A stretch of 64,000 nt of DNA from Xanthomonas sp. 10-10 (GCF_040182365.1 NZ_CP144460.1:1364001-1428000), one strand, 5' to 3'; counted from the stretch's first letter, positions 1 through 8,887 are shown. The notes: generated by a model not told the origin, from the letters alone. Numbers and translations are program-made.

Positions 1-349
1 TGCCGACCGTGTTGGGGCACAGGTGCGGGCGGCCGCCACGGCAGTTGCGGCAATGGCCGCAGACGATATGGCCCTCGGCCGAGACGCGTTGGCCGACCTG
101 GTAGCCGGTCACCGCCGAACCGAGCTCGGCCACGCGGCCGACGAACTCATGACCGATGGTCAGGCCGGGGGTGATGGTGCGCTGGCTCCACTCGTCCCAC
201 AGGTAGATGTGCAGGTCGGTGCCGCAGATGGCGGTCTTTTCCAGCTTGATCAGCACCTCGTTGGGGCCGGGCGTGGGCACGGGAACCTGCTCCAGCCAGA
301 TGCCTTTGTTTGCTTCGCGCTTGACCAGCGCCTTCATCGTCTGCGCCAT
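1..349 (-). CDS. tdh: L-threonine 3-dehydrogenase (5' part, runs off the window)
   Basis: Zinc-dependent, NAD-linked oxidation of L-threonine to 2-amino-3-ketobutyrate in the cytoplasm, the first step of the Tdh/Kbl threonine-to-glycine route. Only about the first 116 residues lie in the window; the 3' part continues beyond base 1. Visible hallmarks are the catalytic zinc region [10 protein letters not shown] followed by GHEFVGRV, and the structural zinc cluster [15 protein letters not shown], matching the E. coli Tdh pattern closely. The start at 349 gives [16 protein letters not shown]; the internal Met at 337 (MKALVK) aligns with the E. coli start and is an alternative. No strong ribosome binding site is seen at either. 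The partner gene kbl is not in the window. Confidence 0.93.
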   Translation of the reverse strand, partial: MAQTMKALVKREANKGIWLEQVPVPTPGPNEVLIKLEKTAICGTDLHIYLWDEWSQRTITPGLTIGHEFVGRVAELGSAVTGYQVGQRVSAEGHIVCGHCRNCRGGRPHLCPNTVG

Positions 350-670
350 CTGGCGGGGCCTGCTGAGTGAAAGATAAGCCGGCGATTATATGCGGGGTGA
401 GGCCGGTGCCATGTGGCGGTGCAAGAACAACGATCTGCGTTGGTGCGTGCAGCCCGGGTGGGGAGTGACGGTGGCGCTGGGTTGTTGGCAGAAAGCCTGC
501 GTCTGATGCCAGGCGGGTGCCCCATCCGCCCTTCGGGCAGTCCCGCGCAGGCGGGGAAGGGCAGGGACTTCGAGAAACAGGCAGGCCAGCACGCAGGGAA
601 GCCGCCACGCAGGGAAGGCAGAAGAAACGGCAGGGCGGACAGAAAGCGGATGAAACCTGAAGGCGGCTAC

Positions 671-789
671 GCCGAACGAGCCGAACAAGCCGAACAAGCC
701 GAACAAGCCGGACAAGCCGGACAAGCCGGACAAGCCGAGCAAGCCGAGTCGAGTTGAGTTGAGTTGAACCGAGCCGAGCCGAGCCGAGC
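671..789. repeat. Compound tandem repeat: about eight 9-mers, then about nine 5-mers
   Basis: From 671 to 742 there are eight consecutive 9-bp units of the form gccgaacaa/gccggacaa, differing by single substitutions. From 745 to 789 this changes to 5-bp units (cgagt, tgagt, then cgagc). The units form ordered blocks of identical variants (three aacaa, three ggacaa, four cgagc), which suggests recent slippage expansion. It is not inside a convincing gene. Confidence 0.85.
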
Positions 790-853
790 GAACGTACAGT
801 CTCGGGAAAGGGTGCCGCAGGCCGGCTCACGGCGCCGGGGCACCGTCGGCATG

Positions 854-877
854 CCTTCTCCCGCGCGCGGGAGAAGG
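854..877. repeat. 24-bp perfect palindrome
   Basis: The two 12-base arms, CCTTCTCCCGCG and CGCGGGAGAAGG, are exact reverse complements. The palindrome is followed by ggtggcgcttagcgccggatgagggcgcc, which contains a smaller ggcgc/gcgcc inverted repeat. It sits about 46 bases downstream of the TonB-receptor stop codon, where it could end or protect that transcript, but there is no T-run. Similar elements are scattered between genes in xanthomonads. Confidence 0.6.
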
Positions 878-923
878 TGGCGCTTAGCGCCGGATGAGGG
901 CGCCTTCCGCTGGTGCAGAGCGC

Positions 924-3245
924 TTAAAACTTCACGTCCAGACTCATGAAGTACTGGCGTGGCGCACCCACCACCATGGTCTGGTTGTAGCCGTCCGGAT
1001 CGGAGGCAACGTAACCGTTGGTGCCGGTGCTGGCAAAGTAGCGCTTGTCGGTGAGGTTGGTGATGTTCAGGGCCAGGGCAATATCTGCCACGCCGCCCAC
1101 GCGACCGAAGTCGTAGCGCGCCCCGGCGTTGAACAGCCAGTACGAAGGCACCTGCGAATCGTTGAGGAAGGTGATGTAGCGCTTGTCCACGTACTTGCCG
1201 TCCAGGTCCAGGCGCAGGTTGCCCAACTGGTAGCTGGCGCTGGAAGAGAACATCAACGCGGGAATGCCCACCACGTCCTTGCCCGAGGTCGCGACCACGC
1301 CGTTGTTGAGGTAATCGTCCTGATAACGCGAGCGGTTCCACGACAGCGAGTTCAACCAGCTCAGGCCTTCGGTCGGGCGCCACATCAGCGCCAGATCCGC
1401 GCCGGCGCTATGCACTGCGCCGACATTGCTCAGGATCGAGGCGCAGGTCTGCACCGCGGTGCACGGCGAGGTGGTCAGCAGGCGGTTGGAGAACTTGGTG
1501 AAGTAGGCATCGGCCGAGAGCTGGAATTGCTCGTCCTGCATGCGGTACCCCATTTGCACGGTTTGCGACTCTTCCGGCTCCAGCGTGGAGCGGCTGCGAT
1601 CGAACGCGGCCTGCGAGGTGGCGAACGGGGTGAACCCGAAGGCGGCGATGTTCTTGCTGTAGGACGCATAGACGTCCTGGCGTTCGTCGAGTTTGTAGTT
1701 CACGCCCACTTGCGGCAGGAAGCCGTCTTCGGCGCGGATGCGGCCTTGCGCCAGCGACGTGGTGGGCACCAGCGACTGCGCGCGCGTGGTGGTGTTGAGC
1801 GCCTTTGCGCCGTAGTTCAACGTCAGCCGGTCATCGAGCAGGCGCACGGTGTCCTGCACGTAGAGCATGCGGGTCTGGGTGGTGTAACGCTGCAGGAAAT
1901 CGCGGCGAAACGGCGTCTGCGCTTCGTACACGTTGTACAGCGAGGTGTAGCCCTCATTGCCCAGCGCGAAGTAATTGCGCCCTTGCGTGGTGCGTGCATT
2001 CTCGGCCCACACGCCGGCTTCCAGATCGTGATTGCCCCACGACCACTTCAGTGCGCTGGTGCCGCCGAAACGGTCCAGGCCATAGTCGGTGGTGCGCATC
2101 GACACCGGGATCTGCGCCGAGGTGACGACATACGGCGTCACCCATTGTCCTTCGCCGCGATTGGCGTGGTAATAGCCTGCGGCATCCAGGGTTGCACCGC
2201 CGAACACGAACGTGCCCGACAGGCCTGCAAGATTGTCGCGGCGCAGGCCGCCGCCGGCGTAATAACTGGCATCGAGCCAGCTGTAATCGCTGGGCAGCAC
2301 GGCCAGCGATTGCGGGTAGCCGTTGGCCACACCGCTGGTCGCGCCGGTGGTCTGGTAGGCGCGCGCCATCTGTACGGCGGTGGCCCAATCCGGTTGCAGG
2401 TAGTCGTAGTCCCAACCCAGTGCGCGCTGGCTGGTCAACGACAGGTCCATATAGTCGTATTCCTTGCGCCGCGAGGTATCCAGGAACAGGCTCAGGCGAT
2501 TGCCCTCGCCCCATTGGTAGACGGTCTTGAGGTTGGCCTGTTCGGATTGCTGATCGCCGAAGCCTTTCCACTTGTCGGTGGTGGCATTGGCGTAGGACAG
2601 ATAGGCCGACAAGCCATTGCGATCGCCGGTATCGGCGCGCACGAAGGTGCGTCGCGTGGCATCGCTGCCCACCGTCTGCACCAGCCGCGCGCCGGGCGTG
2701 GTCTGCGGATCGGCGGAGTAGAACTGCATGGTGCCGCCGAGGTTGGTGTTGGATGCGGTGCCGAGCGCGCCGGCGCCTTGTGCGATCTCCACCGAGCCGA
2801 GGTTTTCGGAAATGATGGCGCGGGTGATGTGCAGGCCGTTGGTGACGCCGTAGCTCATGTTGCCCAAGGGAATGCCATCGAGCGTGTAGCCCAGGCGGCT
2901 CTGGTCGAAGCCATGCAAGGTGACCTGCGTGGACCACTCGTAGGTGCCGAACGGATCGGCGGACTGGAATTGCACGCCGGGCAGTTTTTCCACCGCCTTG
3001 AAGGCACTGCTGCCCGGCGTCAGCTGTTCGATGTCCTGCCGGCTGATCCGCTGCACCTGCCGTGTGCTGCCTTGCGAGACGACGTTGATCGCATCCAGCT
3101 GGGTCGCGTTGCCCGCGGCATCGGCAGGCGTCACCGGTGCATCGGCTGCGCTGGCGACGGGTTCTGCGGCGTGCGAGATGACGGGGAGCAGCGCGGCGAG
3201 GGCGAGTGCCAGTGGCGTGACATGGAAACGACGGGCGGAAGTCAT
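924..3245 (-). CDS. TonB-dependent outer-membrane receptor
   Basis: A 773-residue outer-membrane receptor. Residues 1-27 form a signal peptide (MTSARRFHVTPLALALAALLP, then SHAAE). A short TonB-box-like stretch (LDAINVV) follows, then a plug domain of about 130 residues containing the typical GV...YTLDGIPLG segment, then a beta-barrel ending in the aromatic C-terminus SLDVKF that outer-membrane proteins use for assembly. I chose the start at 3245 over upstream in-frame codons because the signal peptide begins there and AGGA lies just upstream. The substrate is not evident from sequence. The gene is divergent from a phospholipase C gene across a 194-bp spacer with Pho-box-like repeats, so a role in taking up phosphorylated compounds is my inference. 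Confidence 0.9.
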   Translation of the reverse strand: MTSARRFHVTPLALALAALLPVISHAAEPVASAADAPVTPADAAGNATQLDAINVVSQGSTRQVQRISRQDIEQLTPGSSAFKAVEKLPGVQFQSADPFGTYEWSTQVTLHGFDQSRLGYTLDGIPLGNMSYGVTNGLHITRAIISENLGSVEIAQGAGALGTASNTNLGGTMQFYSADPQTTPGARLVQTVGSDATRRTFVRADTGDRNGLSAYLSYANATTDKWKGFGDQQSEQANLKTVYQWGEGNRLSLFLDTSRRKEYDYMDLSLTSQRALGWDYDYLQPDWATAVQMARAYQTTGATSGVANGYPQSLAVLPSDYSWLDASYYAGGGLRRDNLAGLSGTFVFGGATLDAAGYYHANRGEGQWVTPYVVTSAQIPVSMRTTDYGLDRFGGTSALKWSWGNHDLEAGVWAENARTTQGRNYFALGNEGYTSLYNVYEAQTPFRRDFLQRYTTQTRMLYVQDTVRLLDDRLTLNYGAKALNTTTRAQSLVPTTSLAQGRIRAEDGFLPQVGVNYKLDERQDVYASYSKNIAAFGFTPFATSQAAFDRSRSTLEPEESQTVQMGYRMQDEQFQLSADAYFTKFSNRLLTTSPCTAVQTCASILSNVGAVHSAGADLALMWRPTEGLSWLNSLSWNRSRYQDDYLNNGVVATSGKDVVGIPALMFSSSASYQLGNLRLDLDGKYVDKRYITFLNDSQVPSYWLFNAGARYDFGRVGGVADIALALNITNLTDKRYFASTGTNGYVASDPDGYNQTMVVGAPRQYFMSLDVKF

Positions 3246-3326
3246 GGGGGAGTCCTGTTCGAGCACGGCTGAGGGCGGACGCACGGTGCAAGACCGGCGT
3301 TTCGCGACGCAGGGTGTCAAGGGCTC

Positions 3327-3344
3327 ATGAAACATTGATGACGG
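3327..3344 (-). promoter_or_regulatory. Second Pho-box-like repeat, facing the TonB receptor
   Basis: On the minus strand the sequence reads CCGTCAT-CAAT-GTTTCAT, a 7-4-7 direct repeat resembling the PhoB consensus CTGTCAT-N4-CTGTCAT (6 of 7 and 5 of 7 matches). It lies 3 bp from the stronger box at 3348-3365. It could serve the divergent receptor gene or be an upstream extension of the phospholipase operator. I see no well-placed -10 for the receptor. Confidence 0.4.
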
Positions 3345-3347
3345 TGG

Positions 3348-3381
3348 CTGTCGCAAAACTGTCGCGCAGGCCCGCTATACG
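3348..3381 (+). promoter_or_regulatory. Pho box and -10 of the phospholipase gene
   Basis: CTGTCGC-AAAA-CTGTCGC at 3348-3365 is an exact 7-bp direct repeat with a 4-bp A-rich spacer, the architecture of a PhoB operator. Ten bases downstream is TATACG (3376-3381), a fair -10. In PhoB-activated promoters the box replaces the -35 at just this spacing. The start codon is at 3440, giving a leader of about 50 bases. Confidence 0.65.
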
Positions 3382-3439
3382 TAACGTGTGCGGCCGCCGT
3401 GCGCGCTGCACGTCACCGACCTTTGCAGGATCTTTCGTC

Positions 3440-5521
3440 ATGACGTCATCTTCTTCGCGCCGCGACTTCCTCAAGCGCGTCGCTGCGCTCACCGCTGCCG
3501 GGGCATTGCCGTCGTCGATCGGTCGCGCGCTGGCATTGCCGGCCAATGCGCGTACCGGCACGCTGCGCGATATGGAACACGTGGTGATCCTGATGCAGGA
3601 AAACCGTTCGTTCGACCATTACTTCGGCGCGTTGCGTGGTGTGCGCGGGTTCGGCGATCCGCATGCGCTGCAGTTGCGCGACGGCCAGCCGGTGTGGAGT
3701 CAGCCGGCGGCCGATGGACGACGGCTGCTGCCGTTTGCGTTCGATACGCAAACCACGAGCGCACCATTGATCAAAAGCCTGGATCATTCGTGGAAAGCCG
3801 GCCACGGGCAGGATCCGGCGCGCTGGGCCGAATACGACGCGTGGGTGCCGTACAAGGGCGAGCTGACGATGGGGTACTTCCAACGTCAGGACATTCCGTA
3901 CTACCACGCGCTCGCCGATGCGTTCACCATCTGCGACGGCTACTTCTGCTCGATGCACGGGCCGACCAATCCCAATCGCATGTATCTGTTCACCGGCACC
4001 AGCGGTCTGAGCGTGGGCGACACCCGTGCGCAGGTGGCCAGCAACGCCGATGACGGCAACTGGACCGCCGACATGGCGCGCGACAAACCCGGCTATGCGG
4101 CGATGGGCTGGACCACCTACGCACAGCGTCTGCAGGCGGCCGGCATCGATTGGCGGGTGTATCAGGAATACGACAACTTCGGCTGCAACTCGTTGGCGTA
4201 TTTTGCGCACTACCGCGGGCTGGACACAGCTGACGAACGTTATCGCCGCGCGCGTGCCTGTGTCCCCGGATCCACCGCGGACAACGCCGCCAGCACGCAG
4301 GCCGATCACCTGATCGCCGCAATCGCTGCCGACGTGCAGGGCAATCGCCTGCCGCAGGTGTCGTGGGTCATTCCGCCGACTGCCTATTGCGAACACCCCG
4401 AAGCGCCGCCGGCCTACGGCGAGTCGCTGGTGTCGCGGTTGATCGATGCGCTGACCTCCAATCCGGACGTCTGGGCGAAGACGGCCTTGATCATCAACTA
4501 CGACGAGAACGACGGCTTTTTCGATCATGTGCCGGCGCCGCTGCCGGCGCTGGACGCGCGCATGGGCCGCAGCAATGTCGATGTGCGCGGCGAGGCCTAC
4601 AACGGCGTGCCGGTGGGCCTGGGCATCCGCGTGCCGATGCTGGTGATTTCGCCATGGACGCGCGGCGGCTGGGTCAATTCGCAGGTGTTCGATCACACCT
4701 CGGTGCTGCGCCTGCTGGAACGTCGCTTCGGTGTGGCCGAACCGAATATCAGCCCGTGGCGTCGCGCGGTCAGTGGCGATCTCACTAGCGTGTTCGATTT
4801 CCGCAAGCCCGACGATTCGGCGCTGAGCGCACTGCCGTCCATCGACGACTACCGCACACGCACGGCGGCGGCACGCGACAAACCATTGCCCGTGCCGCCG
4901 ACCAAGGCCGTCATGCCGCGACAGGAGCCCGGCCAACGTCCGGCGCGTGCGTTGCCGTATGCCTTGCAGGTGCACGCGCGCGCGCAAGGCGATGGCGCGC
5001 TGCAGTTGCAGTTCGTCAACACCGGCACGGCTGCGGCTGCATTCAACGTCTACACCAGTGCTCCCACTGGCGGGCCGTGGTACTACACGGTATTACCTGG
5101 TACCCGGCTCGATGACGTTCCGGTGGGTGCCGCGCACGACGGCGCGTATGGGTTGCGCGTGCACGGGCCGAACGGATTCCTGCGCGAATTTGCCGGCGAG
5201 CTGGCGACCACGCCGCAAGCAGCGGCAGCGCCGTGGGTCGAAGCGCGTCAGGATGGCGGCACGCTGGTGCTGGAGATCGGTAACGCCGGGCAACGGCCCT
5301 GCACCTTGCACCTGCGTGCGCTGGACCACGCAGATCCTGTCCCGCGCGCGCTGCAGCTTTCCGCAGGTCAGCGCCAGGTGCTGCATCTGCCGCTGGCCGC
5401 CAGCGACCACTGGTACGACGTGGTCGTGGAGCAACCGGGCGGCGCGTTCCGGCGGCGTCTGGCCGGTCACCTGGAGACCGGCAGCCCCAGCCGCAGCGAC
5501 CCGGCGCTCGGTCGCGCCTGA
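3440..5521 (+). CDS. Phosphocholine-specific phospholipase C, Tat-exported
   Basis: A 693-residue acid-phosphatase-superfamily phospholipase C that would hydrolyse phosphatidylcholine or related lipids outside the cytoplasm. Residues 6-12 (SRRDFLK) followed by a hydrophobic stretch form a twin-arginine signal peptide. The phosphoesterase domain (about 45-500) starts with EHVVILMQENRSFDHYFG, whose ENRSFDH at 54-60 is the family signature. INYDENDGFFDHVPAP lies near residue 355. Two C-terminal beta-rich repeats (about 515-600 and 605-680, the first with FNVYTSAPTGGPWYYTV) are typical of the PlcN/PlcH group. The start at 3440 is set by the Tat motif and a GCAGGA upstream. A Pho box precedes it. 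Whether it is haemolytic cannot be told from sequence. Confidence 0.93.
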   Translation: MTSSSSRRDFLKRVAALTAAGALPSSIGRALALPANARTGTLRDMEHVVILMQENRSFDHYFGALRGVRGFGDPHALQLRDGQPVWSQPAADGRRLLPFAFDTQTTSAPLIKSLDHSWKAGHGQDPARWAEYDAWVPYKGELTMGYFQRQDIPYYHALADAFTICDGYFCSMHGPTNPNRMYLFTGTSGLSVGDTRAQVASNADDGNWTADMARDKPGYAAMGWTTYAQRLQAAGIDWRVYQEYDNFGCNSLAYFAHYRGLDTADERYRRARACVPGSTADNAASTQADHLIAAIAADVQGNRLPQVSWVIPPTAYCEHPEAPPAYGESLVSRLIDALTSNPDVWAKTALIINYDENDGFFDHVPAPLPALDARMGRSNVDVRGEAYNGVPVGLGIRVPMLVISPWTRGGWVNSQVFDHTSVLRLLERRFGVAEPNISPWRRAVSGDLTSVFDFRKPDDSALSALPSIDDYRTRTAAARDKPLPVPPTKAVMPRQEPGQRPARALPYALQVHARAQGDGALQLQFVNTGTAAAAFNVYTSAPTGGPWYYTVLPGTRLDDVPVGAAHDGAYGLRVHGPNGFLREFAGELATTPQAAAAPWVEARQDGGTLVLEIGNAGQRPCTLHLRALDHADPVPRALQLSAGQRQVLHLPLAASDHWYDVVVEQPGGAFRRRLAGHLETGSPSRSDPALGRA

Positions 5522-5903
5522 GCACGCCTGATTCACTGGGCGACGGCTGGGTCGGCGCGGTGTTGCGACCGTATCGCGTCGCGCACAGCGCACAAGAATT
5601 GCGCGGTGCGCGCGGCAGTGCGGTTCGCTGCGCGCGGCGATCACCCCGGATGCCGAGCTCCATGTTGAACATGCCGGCAGCATGCCGGCCTCGACACGTC
5701 GCCAAGTTCCCGCGATCGGCAGTGCGGTGCGTCAGCGCCGGAGGCCAGCCGGGGGCGGGGCGCAGCAGGGCATCGCAGGCACGCAGCGCCGTCGGAAGAG
5801 CAGGGCGTGCGCGCAAGCGCAGAGGGAACGAGTGGGAGCGGTTATGATGCGGTCCGGTTTCGCCGCGGCGTGCCGGCCCCTCCCCCCAAGGAACTCTCAG
5901 CGC
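5522..5903. other. Intergenic region, no gene recognised
   Basis: About 380 bases between the phospholipase and the phosphatase. The frames crossing it are arginine-rich by-products of GC-rich DNA. The stretch contains short inverted repeats such as atgccggcagcatgccggc near 5680. A CAAGGAA at 5887-5893 is the ribosome binding site of the next gene. Confidence 0.5.
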
Positions 5904-6548
5904 ATGCGCATCCTGCTTGCTCGTCACGGCGAGACGCCGTGGAACGCCGAAGGCCGTTACCAGGGCCAGATCGATATTCCGCTGTCGCCGGTGGGCGAAG
6001 GCCAGGCACGCGCGTTGGGCGAGCGGCTGCAGGCGTTGCAGATCACCCGTGCGGTCGCCTCGCCGCTGTCGCGCGCGCAGGCCACAGCCAAGGCTGCGTT
6101 GGGCGCATCGCGCGAAAGCTTGCTGCAGACCGATCCGGACCTGCAGGAAATCGCCCATGGCGAGTGGGAAGGCCTGCTGGCCAGCGAGATCAACGACAAG
6201 GATCCGGCGCGTCTGCGCGCCTGGCGCGAAGAGCCCGATACCGTGCTGATGCCTGGCGGCGAATCGCTGCGGCAGGTGCTGGACCGCAGCTGGCGCGGCC
6301 TGGCGCGCGCCGCCGACGGCCTGGGCGCCGACGACACCTTGCTGGTGGTCGCGCACGATGCAGTCAACCGCGTGATCCTGTGCAAGATCCTCGGCCTGCC
6401 GCTGTCCAAGCTGTGGAGCTTCCGCCAGGCCCCGACCACGCTCAACCTGCTCGAAGGCGACGATGTCGATCACCTGGAAGTGGTGCGCCTCAACGACTGC
6501 GCGCATCACACCCCGTTTTTCGGTGAAGCCAAGCATCGGGCGCTGTAG
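5904..6548 (+). CDS. Histidine phosphatase family protein (phosphoglycerate mutase-like)
   Basis: A 214-residue cytoplasmic member of the branch-1 histidine phosphatase superfamily. The catalytic RHGET lies at residues 7-11, a second conserved block ASPLSRAQATAK follows near 50, the acid/base Glu lies in EIAHGEWEG, and the second catalytic histidine is in VVAHDAVNR. Such proteins may be cofactor-dependent phosphoglycerate mutases or broad phosphatases (GpmB/CobC type). The length and lack of insertions favour a phosphatase, but the substrate is not determinable. The start at 5904 is supported by AAGGAA ten bases upstream; a longer in-frame start at 5844 lacks this support. Confidence 0.88.
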   Translation: MRILLARHGETPWNAEGRYQGQIDIPLSPVGEGQARALGERLQALQITRAVASPLSRAQATAKAALGASRESLLQTDPDLQEIAHGEWEGLLASEINDKDPARLRAWREEPDTVLMPGGESLRQVLDRSWRGLARAADGLGADDTLLVVAHDAVNRVILCKILGLPLSKLWSFRQAPTTLNLLEGDDVDHLEVVRLNDCAHHTPFFGEAKHRAL

Positions 6549-6757
6549 CCTTGGTGGTGGCGTGTTGCGCTCAGGAATAACTCTTATAGCTTTCACGCTG
6601 CCAACATTCAGGTGCTCGAGATGGGTTTCCATGCATTGCTGCTTGCAATCCAGGCGTCCTCTTTAAATTTGCACGTTTGAAGAGGGGTGTCTGGTCTCGG
6701 TCTTCAGCGTTTGTTGGCCGCTGCGCAGCATGCGCATACGTCTGAGGGATCAGTTCG

Positions 6758-7306
6758 GTGAAAACAAAGCTGTTCGCTTTGATGAAGGTTGCCTCTATCT
6801 TCGTGATGCTTGGGCTTATTCCGCCGAGCTTGTTCGCCACATTTATCCCCGTCGAGTTCCTTCAGGGGCGCTATTGGAAGTGGCCGGCCTTGGTGATGGG
6901 TATCGCGCTAACGGTGCTGCTGCGTAGGCGTAACCGTCGCTTAGGTCGACCAACAGACATGGATGGTGGCGGGCACGTCCTTAAAGTCTTTATGTTCCTC
7001 GGGATGCCGGTAATGATGGGCTTTCTCTCCTGGTTGTTTCTGGCAAAAGCCATCCCTTGGGGGGTGACATTGCTGGTGGGGACGACGTTCGAGGAGGCAT
7101 ATCTCATGCAGACCTACCATCAGTCGAAAAGCGATTTTTGCGAATATCAATTGCGCGGTGGTCCGATTGATCATGCGTTTCCAGATCATCTTTGCATCAA
7201 GGAGGAGCTGTACCTCCGCTACCCAGAGCAGCAGATCGCGGTAACCTTGAAAGGGCAACGCTCGGTCTTGGGTGCGCGGGTCACTGAGATCTACGGGCCG
7301 CAATGA
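6758..7306 (+). CDS. Hypothetical membrane protein, AT-richer than its neighbours
   Basis: A 182-residue protein that I do not recognise. Hydrophobic segments lie at about 10-30, 42-55 and 77-103. A polar C-terminal domain of about 70 residues follows, with two cysteines (SDFCEYQ, DHLCIKE). The start is GTG with GAGGG about ten bases upstream. The gene and its flanks (about 6560-7480) are visibly AT-richer and use codons unlike the surrounding genes, suggesting acquisition by transfer. It separates the phosphatase from the conserved folC cluster. No function can be assigned. Confidence 0.6.
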   Translation: MKTKLFALMKVASIFVMLGLIPPSLFATFIPVEFLQGRYWKWPALVMGIALTVLLRRRNRRLGRPTDMDGGGHVLKVFMFLGMPVMMGFLSWLFLAKAIPWGVTLLVGTTFEEAYLMQTYHQSKSDFCEYQLRGGPIDHAFPDHLCIKEELYLRYPEQQIAVTLKGQRSVLGARVTEIYGPQ

Positions 7307-7536
7307 GTGGTCGAATGCCTGGTTTTTCTGGCAATTGGTGTCTCCAACATGGATTGTCGCCGGTAAGTCCAAACAGCCGTCAATGTCACGCGACGCATAT
7401 CGCCTGTGCGAATTGATGACGCGCCCTGCCGTGCATCGGTCTGACCAAGCATTCGCGAGGCATAAAGCGCCAACGTGGCGTGCGATGCGCACGCGCACAT
7501 GGCGATAATGTGCCCCTACTCTGCGCAGCCCTCCCC

Positions 7537-8820
7537 ATGAACGCAACGAACTCTCTCTCCGACTGGCTCGTCTACATCGAGCAACAACACCCCAGCAGCA
7601 TCGCGATGGGGTTGGAGCGCGTGCGCGAGGTCGCTGCGCGGTTGCAGATTGAAGCGCCGGCCAAACATGTCGTCGTCGTAGGCGGGACCAACGGCAAAGG
7701 CTCCACCGTGGCCTTTATCGAGGCGATCGGGCGGGCGGCCGGCTGGAAGGTGGGCAGCTACACCTCGCCGCATCTGCTGCGCTACAACGAGCGCGTGCGT
7801 ATCGATGGCAGCGAGGCCAGCGACGCGCAACTGGTGGATGCATTCGCAGCCGTCGAAGTGGCGCGCGGCCAGACCGCACTGACCTATTTCGAGTACGGCA
7901 CACTGGCCGCGTTGTGGCTGTTGCAGCGCTCCGGTCTGGATCTGGCGGTGCTGGAGATCGGCCTGGGCGGTCGCCTGGATGCGGTGAACATCATCGATTC
8001 GGATGTGGCGGTGATCACCACCGTGGATATCGATCACACCGATTGGCTGGGCGAAGACCGCGAGGCGATCGGCACAGAGAAGGCCGGCATCATTCGTGCC
8101 TGGAAACCGGTGGTGCTGGGCGAGATCGACCCGCCGTCGAGCGTGTTGCGGCTTGCTTATCAATTGGGCGCCAACGCGATCCGCGCCGGTAGCGATTATT
8201 TCTTCGAGCCGATCGACACACCGCACCCCAACGCGCAGCACTGGCGCTGGCGCGATGTCGCGGTGACCCTGGAGCTTCCGATGCCGGCTTTGCACGCGCC
8301 GGTGCAGCTGGCCAATGCGGCCGCAGCGATCGCCGCGCTGCAGGCATTGCCGGTGCAACTGCCCGCTGCTGCCTGGGCGCAGGGCATCACCAACGCCCAG
8401 GTGGCCGGGCGCCTGCAGCGCATCGACGTCGATGGCGTGCAGGTGTTGCTGGATGTCGGCCACAACCCGCAGGCCGCGCGCGCGCTGGCCGATGCACTCG
8501 GCGCGCAGGCGCATGCCGGCAGCACGCATGCGATCTACGCCGCATTGGGAGACAAGGACGTGCTGGGCGTAGTGGAGGCGGTGGCCGCGCAGATCGACCA
8601 CTGGACGCTGGCCGGGCTGGAAGGCGTACGTGGGCAGTCGGCCGAGGCCTTGCAGCAGCGCCTGCAGGGCAGCGCTGCGGCGCAGGCGCCGCGCCAGCGC
8701 GACGTCGCAAGCGCACTGCGCACGGTACTGGCAGCAGCAAAGCCCGGGGACCGCGTGCTGGTGTTCGGCTCGTTTCATACCGTTGCCGACGCGCTGAACG
8801 CACTTCGTTCAGCCCACTAG
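7537..8820 (+). CDS. folC: Bifunctional dihydrofolate synthase / folylpolyglutamate synthase
   Basis: A Mur-ligase-family enzyme of 427 residues that adds glutamate to dihydropteroate and then to folates, using ATP, in the cytoplasm. The P-loop GGTNGKGS is at residues 49-56, followed by SYTSPHL (the family signature SPHL with YNERVRI) and the DHTDWLG segment. The C-terminal domain carries DVGHNPQAARAL, the Mur-ligase C-domain motif. The start at 7537 gives the typical MNATNSLSDWLVYIEQQHP N-terminus. It is followed by dedD, cvpA and purF in the same order as in E. coli, although accD is not directly upstream here. Confidence 0.96.
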   Translation: MNATNSLSDWLVYIEQQHPSSIAMGLERVREVAARLQIEAPAKHVVVVGGTNGKGSTVAFIEAIGRAAGWKVGSYTSPHLLRYNERVRIDGSEASDAQLVDAFAAVEVARGQTALTYFEYGTLAALWLLQRSGLDLAVLEIGLGGRLDAVNIIDSDVAVITTVDIDHTDWLGEDREAIGTEKAGIIRAWKPVVLGEIDPPSSVLRLAYQLGANAIRAGSDYFFEPIDTPHPNAQHWRWRDVAVTLELPMPALHAPVQLANAAAAIAALQALPVQLPAAAWAQGITNAQVAGRLQRIDVDGVQVLLDVGHNPQAARALADALGAQAHAGSTHAIYAALGDKDVLGVVEAVAAQIDHWTLAGLEGVRGQSAEALQQRLQGSAAAQAPRQRDVASALRTVLAAAKPGDRVLVFGSFHTVADALNALRSAH

Positions 8821-8887
8821 GGTCGGCGAGGTGGCGCCGGCCTTATAATCGCCGCGGCACCCCGCCACGCCTGTAGCGCTCTTTACT

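Larger units (their letters stand above)
350..923. other. Intergenic region with tandem repeats and a palindrome, no gene seen
   Basis: This stretch lies between the start of tdh and the end of the TonB receptor. Open frames here are products of repetitive, GC-rich sequence and resemble nothing I know. It contains the nonamer/pentamer tandem array at 671-789 and a 24-bp palindrome at 854-877, both listed separately. It also holds a short gcccttcgggc palindrome near 530. Confidence 0.6.

Noticed and set aside
147-830. Minus-strand frames with repeated RLVRLVRLV or GLSGLSG segments
   Set aside because: They simply translate the tandem nonamer/pentamer array and have no gene signals.
894-3272. 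Very long plus-strand open frame opposite the TonB receptor
   Set aside because: It is histidine/arginine-rich with no known domain and lies wholly antisense to a well-defined outer-membrane receptor.
3446-4987. Long open frame on the minus strand opposite the phospholipase gene
   Set aside because: It is the reverse-strand shadow of a clearly recognised gene and has no family features, signal peptide or ribosome binding site; high GC keeps antisense frames open.
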